Assembly: GCA_905221605.1 (NCBI GenBank)
Contig: CAJNDS010000868.1
Location: 545,607 to 609,606, forward strand
From: Symbiodinium natans
Lineage: Eukaryota > Sar > Dinophyceae > Suessiales > Symbiodiniaceae
Length of the DNA stretch: 64,000 nt
Reading direction: 5' to 3'
A program made the translations under genes and the position numbers. The notes under the pieces were generated by a model that saw nothing but the letters and a program-made list of their open reading frames with translations, searched no databases and was not told the origin of the DNA. This document shows positions 1 through 10,769 of the stretch, in pieces. Every line of letters starts with the position of its first letter. Position 1 is the first letter of the stretch.

Positions 1-1370
1 GAGCGGTCGTTCATGCTTAGGGTACTACGGCAAGACGCTTTGATGGGGCAGCCCAGCTTCGAATTTCGAATGCCTTCAATAGGGATCTAACTACAGTATG
101 TGCGGCTTTGGGGTCTTGGCAATGAGGACCGACTGCTTGAGAAAAAAAACCGCGGCCAGTTCCGAGCCTAGACTCAAAAAAGAGGAAGCCGAGCCGCACC
201 GCGTCGACGACGGCCTGCAAAGAACACGTCTCTCCTGCGGCTGACGCTATCGGAGGGTGTAGATGACGAGTTGAGGCATTCCACCTTTTTGTTCCAAGCC
301 CCCGGCAAATAATGCAGGATAATATAGGAGAAGATCAAGCAGTACTGTTAGTAATTAGTCCGACCACTATAACTTCAGCCGCAGACCCGTCTCATATGGG
401 CTCCTGTCAGCTCGAAGACGTCCTGCGATGTTGCGGCTTCCCAGAGTTGAAGAGGTTTGTTTCGGGTTGAGGGTTTGAGGGATGTTGAGGGTTGAGGGAT
501 GTTGAGGGTTGAGGGTCTAGGGTTTAGGGTTTAGGGTTTAGGGCTTAGGTGCTTAACGCTCCAAAAATCCTGATCCCCAGAATCCCGGTAGTTCAAGTGG
601 GCTGCCAGGCTTCTTTATGGTTTTTTCTGAGAATCTCCAAAAGGCAAAAGCAGACAAGCCGTTGACACATGCAGGGCTCCGTTAGACAGTCTGCGGAGAT
701 TTTTCAGCGCCCAGGGAGCAGTTGCAAAAATGTGGCATTCTCCAATTGCCTCACTGCTTGCCTCGGGAAATTCAGAGCTGCGCTCCTACTTTCACTCCAC
801 AATCCTCGTACCAGTCGCCAAGCGTGCGCTGGGAGCCTGCACCGACCATCTGCATGAATCACACACGCACATCGCCAGAAATCCGCGCACTTCAGTGTCT
901 TCACTCTTAAGGCACTCAAAGAAGCCGCGACGAGACAACCTAGGAACGTAGAGTTGAAGCCAAACCCCCACAGAAAGGCCAATCATCCGCAAAGTTACTT
1001 TCCTCTTATCCCTCTAGCAATACTGCCCGACCTGGTTGGTACACGATCGGCGGAGGGATCGGGTGCCAAAAAATGGCTCGCAGAAAACGGGGTCGCGCTC
1101 CACCTTGCTTTGTTTCTCGAGGGTTTTTTTGGGCGCACATCGAGGCCTTGCCCCAGTAGCCGGGCACGTGCTGGAAAGCTTGGAAAGAAGGGTGACCTCT
1201 TTGGCTGTCCTGCTTCTCCTTTGTTTATTCATGAAGAATGAAAAGGGGATAATGTGGCTCGTGGATTCCAACTCGGGCATGAATCATCACAAAGGGGGGC
1301 TGAGCCTTCCGAAAAAACCTCCCCCAACCATCTCAAGAAGCAAACGAGAATCTGACAAACTCCTCTCACC

Positions 1371-1428
1371 CTAAACCCTAAACCCTAAACCCTAAACCCT
1401 AAACCCTGAACCCTGAACCCTAAACCCC
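1371..1428. repeat. Interstitial telomere-like array, CCCTAAA orientation
   Basis: About eight heptamers, two of them CCCTGAA variants. It lies immediately left of exon candidate D (1455-1543), with degenerate TTTAGGG-type repeats on the exon's right (1552-1640). This is the exon-bracketing arrangement seen throughout the window. Confidence 0.9.
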
Positions 1429-1454
1429 CCTGCAACCCTTTCTTTCTCCGTCCT

Positions 1455-1545
1455 GAAGAGATCTCCTGAGCCCCCGCGCTTGAGAGCAGGGCTGTGAGCA
1501 TCCCGCAGTCGTTGATGGACAGGGTGATCTGCAACAGGTCCACCT
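1455..1545 (-). CDS. Exon candidate D, copy 2 (unknown protein, paralogue of 17487-17577)
   Basis: The minus-strand reading is VDLLQITLSINDCGMLTALL, preceded by an AG acceptor at about 1544-1546. The exon candidate at 17487-17577 reads VDLLQITLGVSDCSFLSALL. The protein is conserved while the flanking DNA is not, which indicates selection on a reading frame. I do not recognise the family. It sits downstream (minus sense) of exon C, exactly as in the other copy. The 3' boundary is not determined. Confidence 0.55.
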
Positions 1546-1694
1546 CTGAGGTTTGGGGTTTGAAGGTTTGAGGGTTTCAGGGTTTCAGGGTTTTAGGGTT
1601 CTTGGGCTTTAGGGTTTTAAGGTTTCAGGGTTTAAGGCTCTAGAGATTCTAGCAGCTCTGCCGGAGGGGGGGGGTGTTCATGGAAGCCCCCGAG

Positions 1695-1765
1695 TCAAAC
1701 TCTGCACAGCACCTCCTGGCCGCGCAAGACCGGGTTGTTCCACGTGGCATCCTCGTGACTCTGAG
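1695..1765 (-). CDS. Exon candidate C, copy 2 (unknown protein, paralogue of 17845-17912)
   Basis: The minus-strand frame contains EDATWNNPVLRGQE. The paralogous stretch at 17.85-17.91 kb contains EDATWNNRVLRDKE. An in-frame stop follows about 17 codons after the EDAT motif here, so the exon must end before it or the copy is decaying. No family recognised. The C-then-D order on the minus strand is shared by both copies. Confidence 0.5.
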
Positions 1766-2589
1766 CATCTCAGAGGAGTTTCGCGGAAGCGTCGCAGCTG
1801 TGCAAGGTTTTCTAAGACTACCCCCGAACCCTTTTTCTTGGGCGGCCAGATTGCAATCTCCATCCTGTGAGACCGAGCCAACAATCACACACTTGAGGAG
1901 ATGTCTTGCACGTAAGCAGGAGATCCTTGACCGAAACAACACCAACAATCCCGCTCCCTCTGCGAAAGCACGAAAGGCGGCAATCACTTGCATGGGGTGT
2001 GAATGACTGCAGCTCACACTGAAGTCACTGAAGTCAATACAGCTCCACGCGCTGCCAGTGGTGCTGCGCCGAGTCCAGCGCTGCCGTGAACGACATGCCG
2101 TGTCCGGCTCCAACCAGTTGCCAGTCGTGTGCCAACACCGCTTCGTCCGGAGCACATCCCGATCACTTGTACTTGCACAGAGCTGCCCTGCTTCTCTCTG
2201 TGAGGTCAGGAGCAGGAGAAACGAAGTCATAAGGTCTCCTTTGAGGCAGTCTGTGACGTCACATGCTGCAAAAAATGAGCACCCGGGGTCATGCGCCGGC
2301 CCATCTCTGCTTCGTCGCCGTAAGGCAGGCCTCTGTGGGGCTGCACAGTGCACATAAGCAGCTGGAGGGGAAGAGAAACGCGTGGCTGTGAGGTGAGCAC
2401 AGCAATCGGTGAAACCAAACAAGGTGAAACATCAAAAACCATGCCGGGGCCTAAACCCCAAACCCTAAATCCGAAACCTCAAGCCCCATAAACCCCAAAA
2501 GCCCTGTAGTTCAAAAAGGGACCTGGACTCCTTGAGATTCCCCCCACCAGGACGAAGCTTCGACCCCCCCGCAAAGGAAGTCCTGAAGC

Positions 2590-2690
2590 ATGGCGCCTAA
2601 TGAGTGTGGCTCCGCCAGCTGTGACAGCAGGACCTTCACCGGAAGGCGAGTGTGCTTCTTGTTGGGATGGAGTGGGTGGCCAGGCCCTTC
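2590..2690 (-). CDS. Exon candidate E, copy 2 (unknown protein, paralogue of 18470-18560)
   Basis: The minus-strand reading includes VKVLLSQLAEPHSLGAML. The copy at 18.5 kb reads FEVLLSQPAEPRFVGAML. Conservation at VLLSQ-AEP---GAML, embedded in unrelated DNA, supports a coding exon. The left flank has degenerate CCCTAAA repeats (2450-2490). Function unknown. Confidence 0.5.
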
Positions 2691-2828
2691 ATCGGAAGCG
2701 TCTAGGTTTCAGGCTTCGGGAGCACGTTATGGGTGCTGCGAATGTGAAGACTCCAGACCCCAGCACTCTAAAGTGCAAAAACCCACCTCCCACTTTCAAA
2801 CTTCACCTTCCACCTGCGCAAAGCAACC

Positions 2829-2928
2829 ACCAAACCCTAAACCCTAAACCCTAAACCCTAAACCCTAAACCCTAAACCCTAAACCCTAAACCCTAAACCC
2901 TAAACCCTAAACCCTAAACCCTAAACCC
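2829..2928. repeat. Telomere-like array, (CCCTAAA)14
   Basis: About 14 perfect CCCTAAA heptamers. It forms the left bracket of the 130-bp unique segment at 2930-3058, whose right bracket is the TTTAGGG array starting at 3058. Confidence 0.95.
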
Positions 2929-2929
2929 C

Positions 2930-3058
2930 CCCCTTTTTGAAGAAAAGCAGACTTGCCGAGCCCAGCGTCGACGTCGCGGCGGTCTCGGAAGTGGTCGCGG
3001 AGTTTGGCGTTCCGGCTTGCGTGACCTCGCCGGAGTTGCAAAACTCAGCAAAAACTGG
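2930..3058. other. Unique segment tightly bracketed by opposed telomere arrays; probable exon
   Basis: A GC-rich, non-repetitive 130-bp island between CCCTAAA (left) and TTTAGGG (right) arrays. Both strands are open in at least one frame. The plus strand reads VDVAAVSEVVAEFGVPACV; one minus frame reads KLRDHFRDRRDVDAGLGKS. The coding strand cannot be settled from sequence alone, though neighbouring supported exons are on the minus strand. Confidence 0.35.
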
Positions 3059-3267
3059 GTTTAGGGTTTAGGGTTTAGGGTTTAGGGTTTAGGGTTTAGG
3101 GTTTAGGGTTTAGGGTTTAGGGTTTAGGGTTTAGGGTTTAGGGTTAGGGTTTAGGGTTTAGGGTTAGGGTTTAGGGTTTAGGGTGTAGGGTGTAGGGTTT
3201 AGGGTTTAGGGTTTAGGGTTTAGGGCTTAGGGTTTGGGGTTTAGGGTTAGGGTTTAGGGTTTAGGGT
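3058..3267. repeat. Telomere-like array, TTTAGGG orientation, with variants
   Basis: About 28 heptamers, mostly TTTAGGG, with GTTAGGG, TGTAGGG, CTTAGGG and TTTGGGG variants. The variants cluster towards the right-hand part. Confidence 0.95.
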
Positions 3268-3431
3268 CAGAATGCTCGCATGATAAAAAAGTAGAATAAC
3301 AGAGTAGATACATACAACATAAGAATGCTACAACAAATAAGAATAATTTCGGAGAATGCTCGCATGATAGCAAAGTCTAATGAGAGAAGAAACAAAGCTT
3401 AATCATGCAATCAGAGAATCAGATAACCGCA

Positions 3432-3580
3432 TAGTCATAGACAAACCATGATTTTGCAATACCGTTGCAGGCCGTCTGAATCTTTTTCATGCATCCCCCA
3501 GGCGTAAGTGCCTCTGCCTCTACAAGGCAAGCGAAGTCTTCTTGCAACACGAAGATGAAGCCACAAAAACGACGCAGGGT
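3432..3580 (-). CDS. Possible exon, unknown protein
   Basis: A minus frame is open for about 48 codons to a stop near 3432 and reads like a folded protein, including FIFVLQEDFACLVEAEALTP and KKIQTACNGIAKSWF. There is no paralogous copy elsewhere in the window, so support is only codon-like composition and the absence of repeats. The right edge is a short CCCTAAA run at 3590-3619. Confidence 0.3.
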
Positions 3581-3944
3581 TTCGGGTCGCCCTAAACCCT
3601 AAACCCTAAACCCTAAACCAACGGAAGTCCACGACCCAGCAGGACATGCAACATAAAAACCCTTCAGCGAAGCCAACCGTCCAGTCCCCCGGGCTTTAGA
3701 CTTGGCCCTTGTAAAAACTCTGCAACATATTCCCAGACAGGATCCACTTCAACCCCATAAGGGCAAATTTTTGGCTATCCCAACGGTCTTTTGAAGCCCT
3801 AAAACTCTGAAACTCAAAACCCAAAAACCCAAAAACCCAAAAACCCAAAAACCCAAAAACCCTAAAACCCTAAAACCCTAAAACCCTGAAACCCTAAAAC
3901 CCTAAAACCTAAACCAACCTAGCCGCAAGCCGCAGAAGCATAAG

Positions 3945-4020
3945 CGGGCGGGGGGCCTTCGAGCAGAATGCCGGCCCAGCCGCCGCAGATCAGGTTCGAC
4001 GCGAGATCTGGGCCCTCCTT
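3945..4020 (-). CDS. Exon candidate F, copy 2 (unknown protein, paralogue of 19563-19640)
   Basis: The minus-strand reading is DLASNLICGGWAGILLEG. The copy at 19.6 kb reads DLATHLLCLGFAGILLEG, so 12 of 18 residues are shared. It is bracketed by CCCTAAA-like repeats on the left (3780-3920) and TTTAGGG-like repeats on the right (4030-4200). Family not recognised. Its neighbours in minus-strand order are E, C and D. Confidence 0.6.
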
Positions 4021-4248
4021 AATTCTTGTGGGGTTTGTAGGGTTTTGGGGGCTATTTAGGCGTTATAGGGTTTGCCAGGGCTGGTTAGAGTTTTAGGGTT
4101 ATTTGTAGGGTTTTGGGGGCTATTTAGGCGTTATGGGGTTTTACAAGGGTTCATAGGGTTTAGGATTGTAGGGCCATTTGGGATTTTGGGGTAGTTTGGG
4201 TCTTGGCCCGAGGAACGTGGATGTTGGGTGGGCAAGTAGCACTGCTCG

Positions 4249-4591
4249 GCCCTACACCCTAGACCTTAAACCCTAAACCCTAAACCCTAAACCCTAAACC
4301 CCATGGGGAAGCATGATGCGACCTCCCAGCACTGCTCCGAGCTGGAGTCTTCCTACGCCTGGGCCCTGGCGGAACGACGTACTCAACGGCACCCCCCCTA
4401 AGAGCCACCAAGAGGTCCCCCGGTTTAGGGTTAGGGTTTATGGGTTAGGGTTTGGGGTTTGGGGTTTGGGGTTTAGGGTTTAGGGTTTAGGGTTTAGGGT
4501 TTAGGGTTTAGGGTTTAGGGTTTAGGGTTTAGGGTTTAGGGTTTAGGGTTTAGGGTTTAGGGTTTAGGGTTTAGGGTTTAGGGTTTAGGGT
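4249..4591. repeat. Opposed telomere arrays around a 120-bp unique island
   Basis: CCCTAAA array at 4249-4301, unique island at 4302-4422, and a TTTAGGG array of about 24 units at 4424-4591. The island is open on the plus strand (SQHCSELESSYAWALAERR) but has no paralogue here, so it is only a possible exon. Confidence 0.85.
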
Positions 4592-6265
4592 TCCCTCCCC
4601 CCTGAGGAAAGCTCATGAAACACACCGACGTGCAGCGCGGCGTCATCATCACACGATTTGTGGGCGTGATGGGCTCCCAAAGTCCACGCCACCCCTGTCG
4701 TTTTGTGGGGAGGCACGGTTCTGGGCCGCTGATACACAATTCAAGTGTGCAGCTGCCAGGCGGGCTACTGCTCAACTCTGGTCACTGCATGCATCCAAGA
4801 GTTTCAGAAACTTAGGCATCTTGAGACTTGGTCGTGTCTGAAACAAGGCTGTGCTGACAGAATTTCTGGGACCAAATGCGCCCTAAAAAGTTCAGCCACT
4901 TATCACCACAACTCAAGACATCCCAAAACCCCCCAAAAAAATTCCACCGAAACAAAGCCGAAACTTCCTGGCACCACACTATCGCCTCGAGGCTGCTGCA
5001 AGGCCGCCCAAAACGGGTCGTCCTGGATTTGAGTGCTGGCTTGGACTTCTTTAGGTCATTGGGGTTGTCGCTTCGGCTTCGGGTCGCCTACATAGTCGAG
5101 CCTTGTGCGTAGCCGGAAAGAACGCAGTGCAGCTCCGCGTAGCGGTGACTATCAGATCCATGAAAGTATAGTCTGGACATCCGGCACAAGCAGATGAACG
5201 GAGTGCTGATCTGACGAATTCAGGACCCTCAACCTTAAAGGGTTGAATCCTGCATCTAAGATGCAACCACATCTTCCTCCAGAGGTCGTCCCTAGTCTCA
5301 GACCAGAAGCTCTCTCTTAGAGCAGTCCTTGATCGGGCAGCCGGAGATGGCAGATTCCTTGCGCGTCTCACAACTTCCTAACCCTGAAGAGTCTGAAGTC
5401 TGAAGGGCCCAAATGTAGGGCACAGTAGCCTGGCTCCATTTTCGAAAGTTAATGTTCATTCAACAAACGGCTCGTGCTCAGGCTTCCCTTTGGTTGCCAT
5501 CCTGAAGCACCTCCAGCTACATGGCGCTGGGGGAAGGGGGGGGCTGATCCGAAACCCTACGCCTTGCACAGGCTTCATCACCCCCTCCTGCCACCCCCCG
5601 CCCCTCCCCCCCGCCCAAAAAAAAAGTACGAAGGGACCCAGTGTTCTAAGGCTCCTTCCAAGGTTGCAAAGAAGTCCCTCGGCACCACCCGGAGGTCCTT
5701 CTGCCAATCTCTTGGGCGGTTGCACTTGGGGTGCAGGGTTCAGGGATGAGGTTTGGGGTTTGAGGTTTCGGGTTTGGGGTTTGGGGTTCAGGGCTCAGGG
5801 CTCAGGGTTCAGGGTTCAGGGTTCAGGGTTGGGTTTAAGGGCTCATGGATACCTTTACCTGGCGCAAGTCAATGGATTGCGCCACACCGCAAGCTCCTGT
5901 CTGCAGAGCCGATGTACCTTGGTGGGTGTTGCTGTACTGTCAAGCTCCAAAATCCACAACACGATCGGGGCGGGGGAAGGCATCTGTCCTGCATCTCGTT
6001 GCACGTGATCAGTCCAGTCTCTGCGAGCTTTGCGCAGGTGTGCTGCAACGCGCTGTTGTACCCTTGGCACTGGGCTGAGTTGCTGAGACCAGGGTTTGGG
6101 GGGGGGGGTCTTGTTGGGTGATGCGAACATGCTCGAAGAACATAAGGGCTGCATTGGCGTTGGAGGGATTCGGGTGAGAGCATTGAGCACGCTGCCAGCT
6201 GTGGACAATACACAAGGATGACTCTGAGCTTTGAGACGCCCTAGCCCTCCCCTCCACCCCAACCC
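4592..6265. other. No clear gene
   Basis: Mixed unique sequence with only short open frames; the longest is a minus frame of 106 codons at 5051-5371. Degenerate GGTTCAGG/TTTAGGG repeats lie at 5755-5835. I see no recognisable domain, RNA gene or element. Confidence 0.4.
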
Positions 6266-6427
6266 CTAAACCCTGGTGTCTTGCTTCCTTGCGATGCTCT
6301 GGGTGGGGCATTGAATTTCAGGGTGTGCAAGCGTGCTTTTGGCTTTTGGGCTGATGTCCTGAGACACAAAACTCATGGCCCTGCACGCAAGGACGCAAAG
6401 GAACAGCAGAAGACTCGAGCCGCGCAT
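6266..6427 (-). CDS. Possible signal-peptide start exon
   Basis: The minus-strand frame from an ATG at 6427 begins MRGSSLLLFLCVLACRAMSF. That is a short positive n-region, a hydrophobic core and small residues, the layout of a secretory signal. It follows exon candidate B (6560-6675) in minus-strand order and could be the first exon of the next gene. No homologue recognised, and a chance open frame cannot be excluded. Confidence 0.3.
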   Translation of the reverse strand: MRGSSLLLFLCVLACRAMSFVSQDISPKAKSTLAHPEIQCPTQSIARKQDTRV

Positions 6428-6559
6428 GCTTACATCTGGACGGCTCCCTTGGATCAGCTGTCCCTTCAACCCTAAACCCTAAACCCTATAAACCCTAAAC
6501 CCGAAACCCTAAACCCTAAACCCTAAACTTCCCCCAAAACAGGGGGGGAGTCCCATCCC

Positions 6560-6675
6560 AGAGACGGAGAGGAGCCCATGAAAATGGGACCTCGCTGAGC
6601 CTCGGGCTGTCCCGAGGCTCGAAGCAGGGATCCATCTTCACCATGCACAGAACCCGGTCCACCAGGTCCTGAAAG
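6560..6675 (-). CDS. Exon candidate B, copy 2 (unknown protein, paralogue of 31755-31825)
   Basis: The minus strand reads [20 protein letters not shown], with an AG acceptor just upstream (about 6677). The second copy at 31.8 kb reads EALDRALCFAKMEPCF. Shared residues L-DR-LC--KM-PCF over unrelated flanks argue for a real exon. Its left side carries a CCCTAAA array (6468-6530). It follows exon A (7438-7545) in minus-strand order, as in the other copy. Family unknown. Confidence 0.55.
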
Positions 6676-6680
6676 CTGCT

Positions 6681-6832
6681 CTCTATATATATATGTATAA
6701 ATATATACATATATATATATATGTATATATAAAAATGTATATATATGTATATATATGTATATATATATATATATATATTTGTGTTTTTCTTTTTTCTTTT
6801 TTCTTTTTTTTTTTGGGGGGGGGGGGGGGGTG
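6681..6832. repeat. AT microsatellite, T-rich tract and G-run
   Basis: TATA/TGTATA repeats (6683-6778), a TTTTTC-type tract (6783-6814) and a G-run of about 18 at 6815-6832. Probably intron filler upstream (minus sense) of exon B. Confidence 0.9.
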
Positions 6833-6871
6833 GGGGAGGTTACCACAAATTAGGGTTCCCCGACACTGAGC

Positions 6872-6886
6872 CTTGAGCCAAAATGG
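6872..6886 (-). other. Relic of dinoflagellate spliced leader (DinoSL)
   Basis: The plus strand CTTGAGCCAAAATGG is the exact reverse complement of the last 15 nt of the 22-nt leader trans-spliced to dinoflagellate mRNAs. The rest of the leader is eroded, although a CGG at 6892-6894 may be a remnant of its 5' end. Chance expectation in 64 kb on both strands is about 1 in 10,000. Such relics arise when a processed mRNA is reverse-transcribed back into the genome. It is the strongest single organism marker in the window. Confidence 0.7.
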
Positions 6887-7437
6887 GCTTTTCGGGTTAG
6901 GGTTTAGGGTTTAGGATTTGAGGTTTTGGGCCGGGTCCTGAAGCATTTTCCTCGGGGAGCTGTTTAAGGGGAGTGGGCGGTTACCCCAAATCCTTCTGCC
7001 TTTACACAATTGCCACGATCAATTCATCAAATGGGAGGGGCCTTTAAGATTCCCGAAACACTAAACCGCAAAACCCTGACCTGAGTTTCCACGTGAGATC
7101 GAGCACGTCACACACAGAAGCTTTGGCAAGCAGAGCTATTTCGACAAGCCAAGCCTGGTCACTATACAGCCACTAGGAAAAAAGTGGAGAGACCGCCCGA
7201 ACAGGAAACGAGCGGGAACACATCCACTAATTACAATATGTGTCTCATGGCCCAGACACGCCTCAGGCATTAACTCTCAAACGTGGCAACTTCAAGACAT
7301 CAACAGCCTCACCCCGCTCATAGTAGAGGGGCCTGAAGAATTAGAACAGGGTTTTGGGGTTATTATCGTATACTCATAATTCGGATCCTAAGGGAATACT
7401 ATAAGCAATTATTCCGACCCCTATAGTAGACCGGGGG

Positions 7438-7545
7438 GTGATGGCGAGCCGGGCCGCCAGGATCCGCAGCACCGCCTTCACGCGCTCAGTCGCGGCGCAG
7501 CGGCCGGCGAGCAGGGCAAGGCTCTCGATCTGCTGGTACCACCTT
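7438..7545 (-). CDS. Exon candidate A, copy 2 (unknown protein, paralogue of 32655-32740)
   Basis: The minus strand reads RWYQQIESLALLAGRCAATE and continues to an Ala/Leu-rich helix. The 32.7-kb copy reads RWYEPMEDLAWRAMRCAPGP. The shared pattern is RWY---E-LA--A-RCA. It looks helical, and I do not recognise a family. Order H-A-B on the minus strand matches the other copy, with similar spacing between A and B (about 0.9 kb). Confidence 0.6.
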
Positions 7546-7925
7546 CGTGGACATCGGAGGTGTGTCGTAAGCCTGGGGACTAGGGGGAATCTCCGAAGAA
7601 ATCCCAGGGAGGGGGCTGAAAAGATGGACACATTGCTGGGAACACCACAAATGGGTTCGAAGCTCGGTGTGCAGAGGCACCCGAAGGCGCTTCAGACTTT
7701 TGCCGTGCAGTTGCTATGTGGCGACTATAGGGTCGGAAACTAATACTAGTCGTATTCTTTTATCGTCCCTATATAAATGTACCTTAATGATAACCAAAAC
7801 CCCATTAGGTCATGAAGCTCCAAGAACCAGGGCGGTCAGTCTGCAGTGGGCCCGTCTGAGTGGACGCAGTGGTATAAACTTACGTCTTCGTTGGGGCTAT
7901 CCATGAAACATGCCATGGGTAAGTT

Positions 7926-8018
7926 AGGGTTTAGGGTTTAGGGTTTAAGGTCTAGGGTCTAGGGTCTAGGGTTTAGGGTTTAGGGTTTAGGGTTTAGGGT
8001 TTAGGGTTGAGGGCTTAG
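7926..8018. repeat. Telomere-like array, TTTAGGG with TCTAGGG variants
   Basis: About 13 heptamers; three consecutive TCTAGGG units show local spread of a variant. Confidence 0.9.
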
Positions 8019-8784
8019 GGTTTCTAACTCCCACTCTCGAACCCTAAGCAGCCTTAAAGCCTGGATCAGGGTTTGGGGGTGCAGTGATGGCGAAATCAAG
8101 ACTGGCCACTGGCGGATGAAGTAGTTTAGCGCTGCCCGCTGCATGCCTCGCGAGTCTTCGCATGCACAATCTGTGTCTGGTGGTTCATGGATTAGTGCAT
8201 GCATGCTTGTGGGCTTTCTCGGGCCAGCATACAGTGTCAGGTAGTCCTTCGCTTGGTGATTTCGGGTTGAGGCTACCGCCGAAGGTACCATGAAATCCTT
8301 GCACCCCTAAACCCCAAACCGAGGGCACTCCGCAAGGGGGGTTTTTGATTGTAGAACTCCGCTGAACCTTCACTTGCCGAGGCTCTTGCCCACGCATGTT
8401 GGCCCTGTTTTCGGGATCCCTGCGCGTTACCGTGCAGCTCCAGCTAAGTCTGCTCAAGAATGCTGGGATCTGCTGTGGAGGGGGCATGCCAGACGACGCG
8501 TGGGCGATGAGGAGAATCTACACCCTACAGACTGACGCTCAGCCCGAAACGAAGCCTACCAGCCCTACCAGCCGAGCGGTGCCGGAACCGAAATCAGTGG
8601 TACCTCTTTGGGAGGGTTCCGATATCCGGGACTCGCATTTTGAGGGAACTTACACCCTTGTCTCCCGTGTTCGGAAGGGTTGCTGTGGATGCACGTCAGC
8701 GTCTCCAGCGCCGTCTCCTTGGGCGATTTCACAGGGGAGGGCTCTCTCTGCGCCCTCTCTTGTTTGAAGCTCGTAGGGTTCTCT

Positions 8785-8882
8785 CTGGGATGTTCCCCCT
8801 TAGACTAACAGTCCTCAATAGGAATTATCGAACCCCCCTAGTAGAATCCCATAACGGAAGTCAAAAGGTGGAACATCCCAAG
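8785..8882. mobile_element. MITE-like element, family A (copy 1)
   Basis: A short element ending in inverted repeats of the form TGGGATGTTCCCCCTTA...ACAGTCCT / ...GGAACATCCCA. Its left arm matches the left arms at 18259 and 18982 and the lone right arm at 9454-9475. No coding capacity. The right arm is diverged. Confidence 0.65.
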
Positions 8883-9025
8883 GTACCCTGTTCGATTTAG
8901 GGTTCAAGGGTTCAGGGCTTTTGGGGCTCCTGATGATCTCTCGAAATGCCCCCCCCACCTAGAAGGTTCAGCTTGAAGCTGAAAGGTGCTGAGTGCTGAG
9001 CTGCTGCATTCAGGGGGTTCCGAAA

Positions 9026-9108
9026 CCCTAAACCCTAAACCCTAAACCCACCCGAAACCCTAAACCCTAAACCCTAAACCCCAAACCCTAACCCTAAACC
9101 CTAAACTC
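9026..9108. repeat. Telomere-like array, CCCTAAA orientation
   Basis: About 11 units with minor variants, immediately left of exon candidate H (9110-9215). Confidence 0.9.
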
Positions 9109-9109
9109 T

Positions 9110-9215
9110 TCCAATCTTGGGAGGCTCAGACTCTCAAAGCTCCAAGCGTCGAGCGATGTCGGCATGGGCGGACAGGCTTCGATGCTCCAGCCATCCCGGT
9201 CCTGAAGCTTCAGAA
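9110..9215 (-). CDS. Exon candidate H, copy 2 (unknown protein, paralogue of 33495-33580)
   Basis: The minus strand reads GWSIEACPPMPTSLDAWSFE. The 33.5-kb copy reads VTACPPMPASPAVSVETL. The shared core is ACPPMP-S--A-S-E-L, allowing one residue gap. First of the H-A-B exon series on the minus strand. Family unknown. Confidence 0.5.
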
Positions 9216-9453
9216 GAACGACGGGAAAAGCAACGATATGAGTGAGCAACAAACGGCTAACAGTCAGAATAGCAGAAGAATCATAAGAACAAAAAATAGT
9301 CGTAAAAAAATGAAACAAAAGAAGGAGAAGTACAACCAGAACAATCAGATGAGTTAACAAAATAGGATGACAGTAATCAGAAGGAGAAGAACAAGAACTA
9401 TGGAAAATAACAACGAACTAAGAAGAAGAGTAAGAAGAATAGGCTTTCGATTC

Positions 9454-9475
9454 ATATAAGGGGGAACATCCCAAG
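9454..9475. mobile_element. MITE family A, isolated right arm
   Basis: ATATAAGGGGGAACATCCCAAG matches the right end of the element at 18259-18360. No matching left arm is present nearby. Confidence 0.55.
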
Positions 9476-9690
9476 CTAAACCCTTACACACTTAGACCCC
9501 TAAACACCCCTAAGCCCTTAAACCCCTAAACGCCCCTTAACCCCAAAACCCTTACACCCCTAAACAGCCCTAAACCCTTGAACTTAAACCTTAAACACAT
9601 CAACCTCTGAACCCTTAAACTCTTAGACACTTAAACCCTTCAACCCTTAAAACCTTAAATCGCTTAAACTCTAAACCCCTTAAAAACCCT
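9476..9690. repeat. Degenerate CCCTTAAA/CCCCTAAA repeat block
   Basis: Eight-base variants of the telomere unit with many substitutions, more decayed than other arrays in the window. No ORF. Confidence 0.75.
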
Positions 9691-9816
9691 AAAAGCTTTC
9701 GGCGTGGCTCGACTTTGAGTGAGCCCCTGGTTTCTAACATTCACTAAGGTCAGCAGGGCATATGAGCCCGAGTACTACACTCCACTAGACCCAAGGGTAG
9801 ACCAGGAATAGAGAAG

Positions 9817-9873
9817 GTTTTAGGGTTTAGGGTTTAGGGTTTAGGGTTTAGGGTTTAGGGTTTAGGGTTTAGG
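9817..9873. repeat. Telomere-like array, TTTAGGG orientation
   Basis: Eight near-perfect TTTAGGG units. The opposite orientation resumes at 9971-10032. Confidence 0.9.
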
Positions 9874-10612
9874 AAGGGTGCCCCTTTTTTGGGTTCAAAG
9901 GGGCTTGTGAGGGAACCTGAACTCTGAGAAAAGGGGATCAGGGCCGACTCTGGGTCCTAGTCCTGCACACCCAAAACCCTAAACCCTAAACCCTAAACCC
10001 TAAGCCCTAAGCCCTAAGCCCTCAACCCTAAGCAATGTCCAGAAAAAAAGGGGATTTCCAGGCTCCTCTGCCACTAGCGGCGCCGCGGTGAGGAGCAGCG
10101 CCCAGGGCGCGCGCATGTGGCTTTCAGCTGTACAACTTTCTACTACTTACACCAGAGGTGTACGGTCTGGTTTAGGGAGGGCTGAGGATTCAGGAGCTTG
10201 AGAACTGCGAGCTTTCGAGGGGCCAGCGTCGATTTAAGGCTCCCCCTGAGGCTAGTCTGAGATGAGTTCTCCATGGACTTCTGATGTGTCTTGCTGTTGT
10301 GCGCGGGTCGGAGGGACGAGGGCGGCAGGAGGGGGCGAGTGTTGGGCTTGAAGGTGTTGGGGTTTGGCATGTCTCCAAATGCTCAGTGAGCGACGGTAGG
10401 CCTGGCGCAGGTAAGGTGCGGACCACAGGGGCTTGTAAGGATTGCCGTCGGTGTTAGAGGAAAAAATGTTGAAAAAAGTGAATCCAGACAAGGCGGTGCC
10501 AATAGTCACCCAGATCGGACTGCGGGTGAGAGGGTGCTGAAACATATTCCTAAAGAGGATCCCCTTAACCTAAAAGGAGGAAAATGTATGTATATCTATC
10601 TATCTATCTGTT

Positions 10613-10680
<68 letters not shown>

Positions 10681-10690
10681 CGTCGTAGTA
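10613..10690. repeat. (TAG)n trinucleotide microsatellite
   Basis: About 24 TAG/AGT units. It creates a poly-serine open frame on the plus strand that should not be taken as a gene. Confidence 0.95.
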
Positions 10691-10769
10691 CAATAACAGT
10701 AACAAACTTTAATAGTATCAAAGTATACAAACAACAGTAATAAGAATGATAACAACAAAAAATGTCACA

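Noticed and set aside
5753-5835. Proteins rich in [15 protein letters not shown]
   Set aside because: These frames are direct translations of decayed TTTAGGG-type repeats in several places (5753, 25147, 58440) and carry no independent support.
10534-10740. Poly-serine protein
   Set aside because: It is the translation of a (TAG)n microsatellite.
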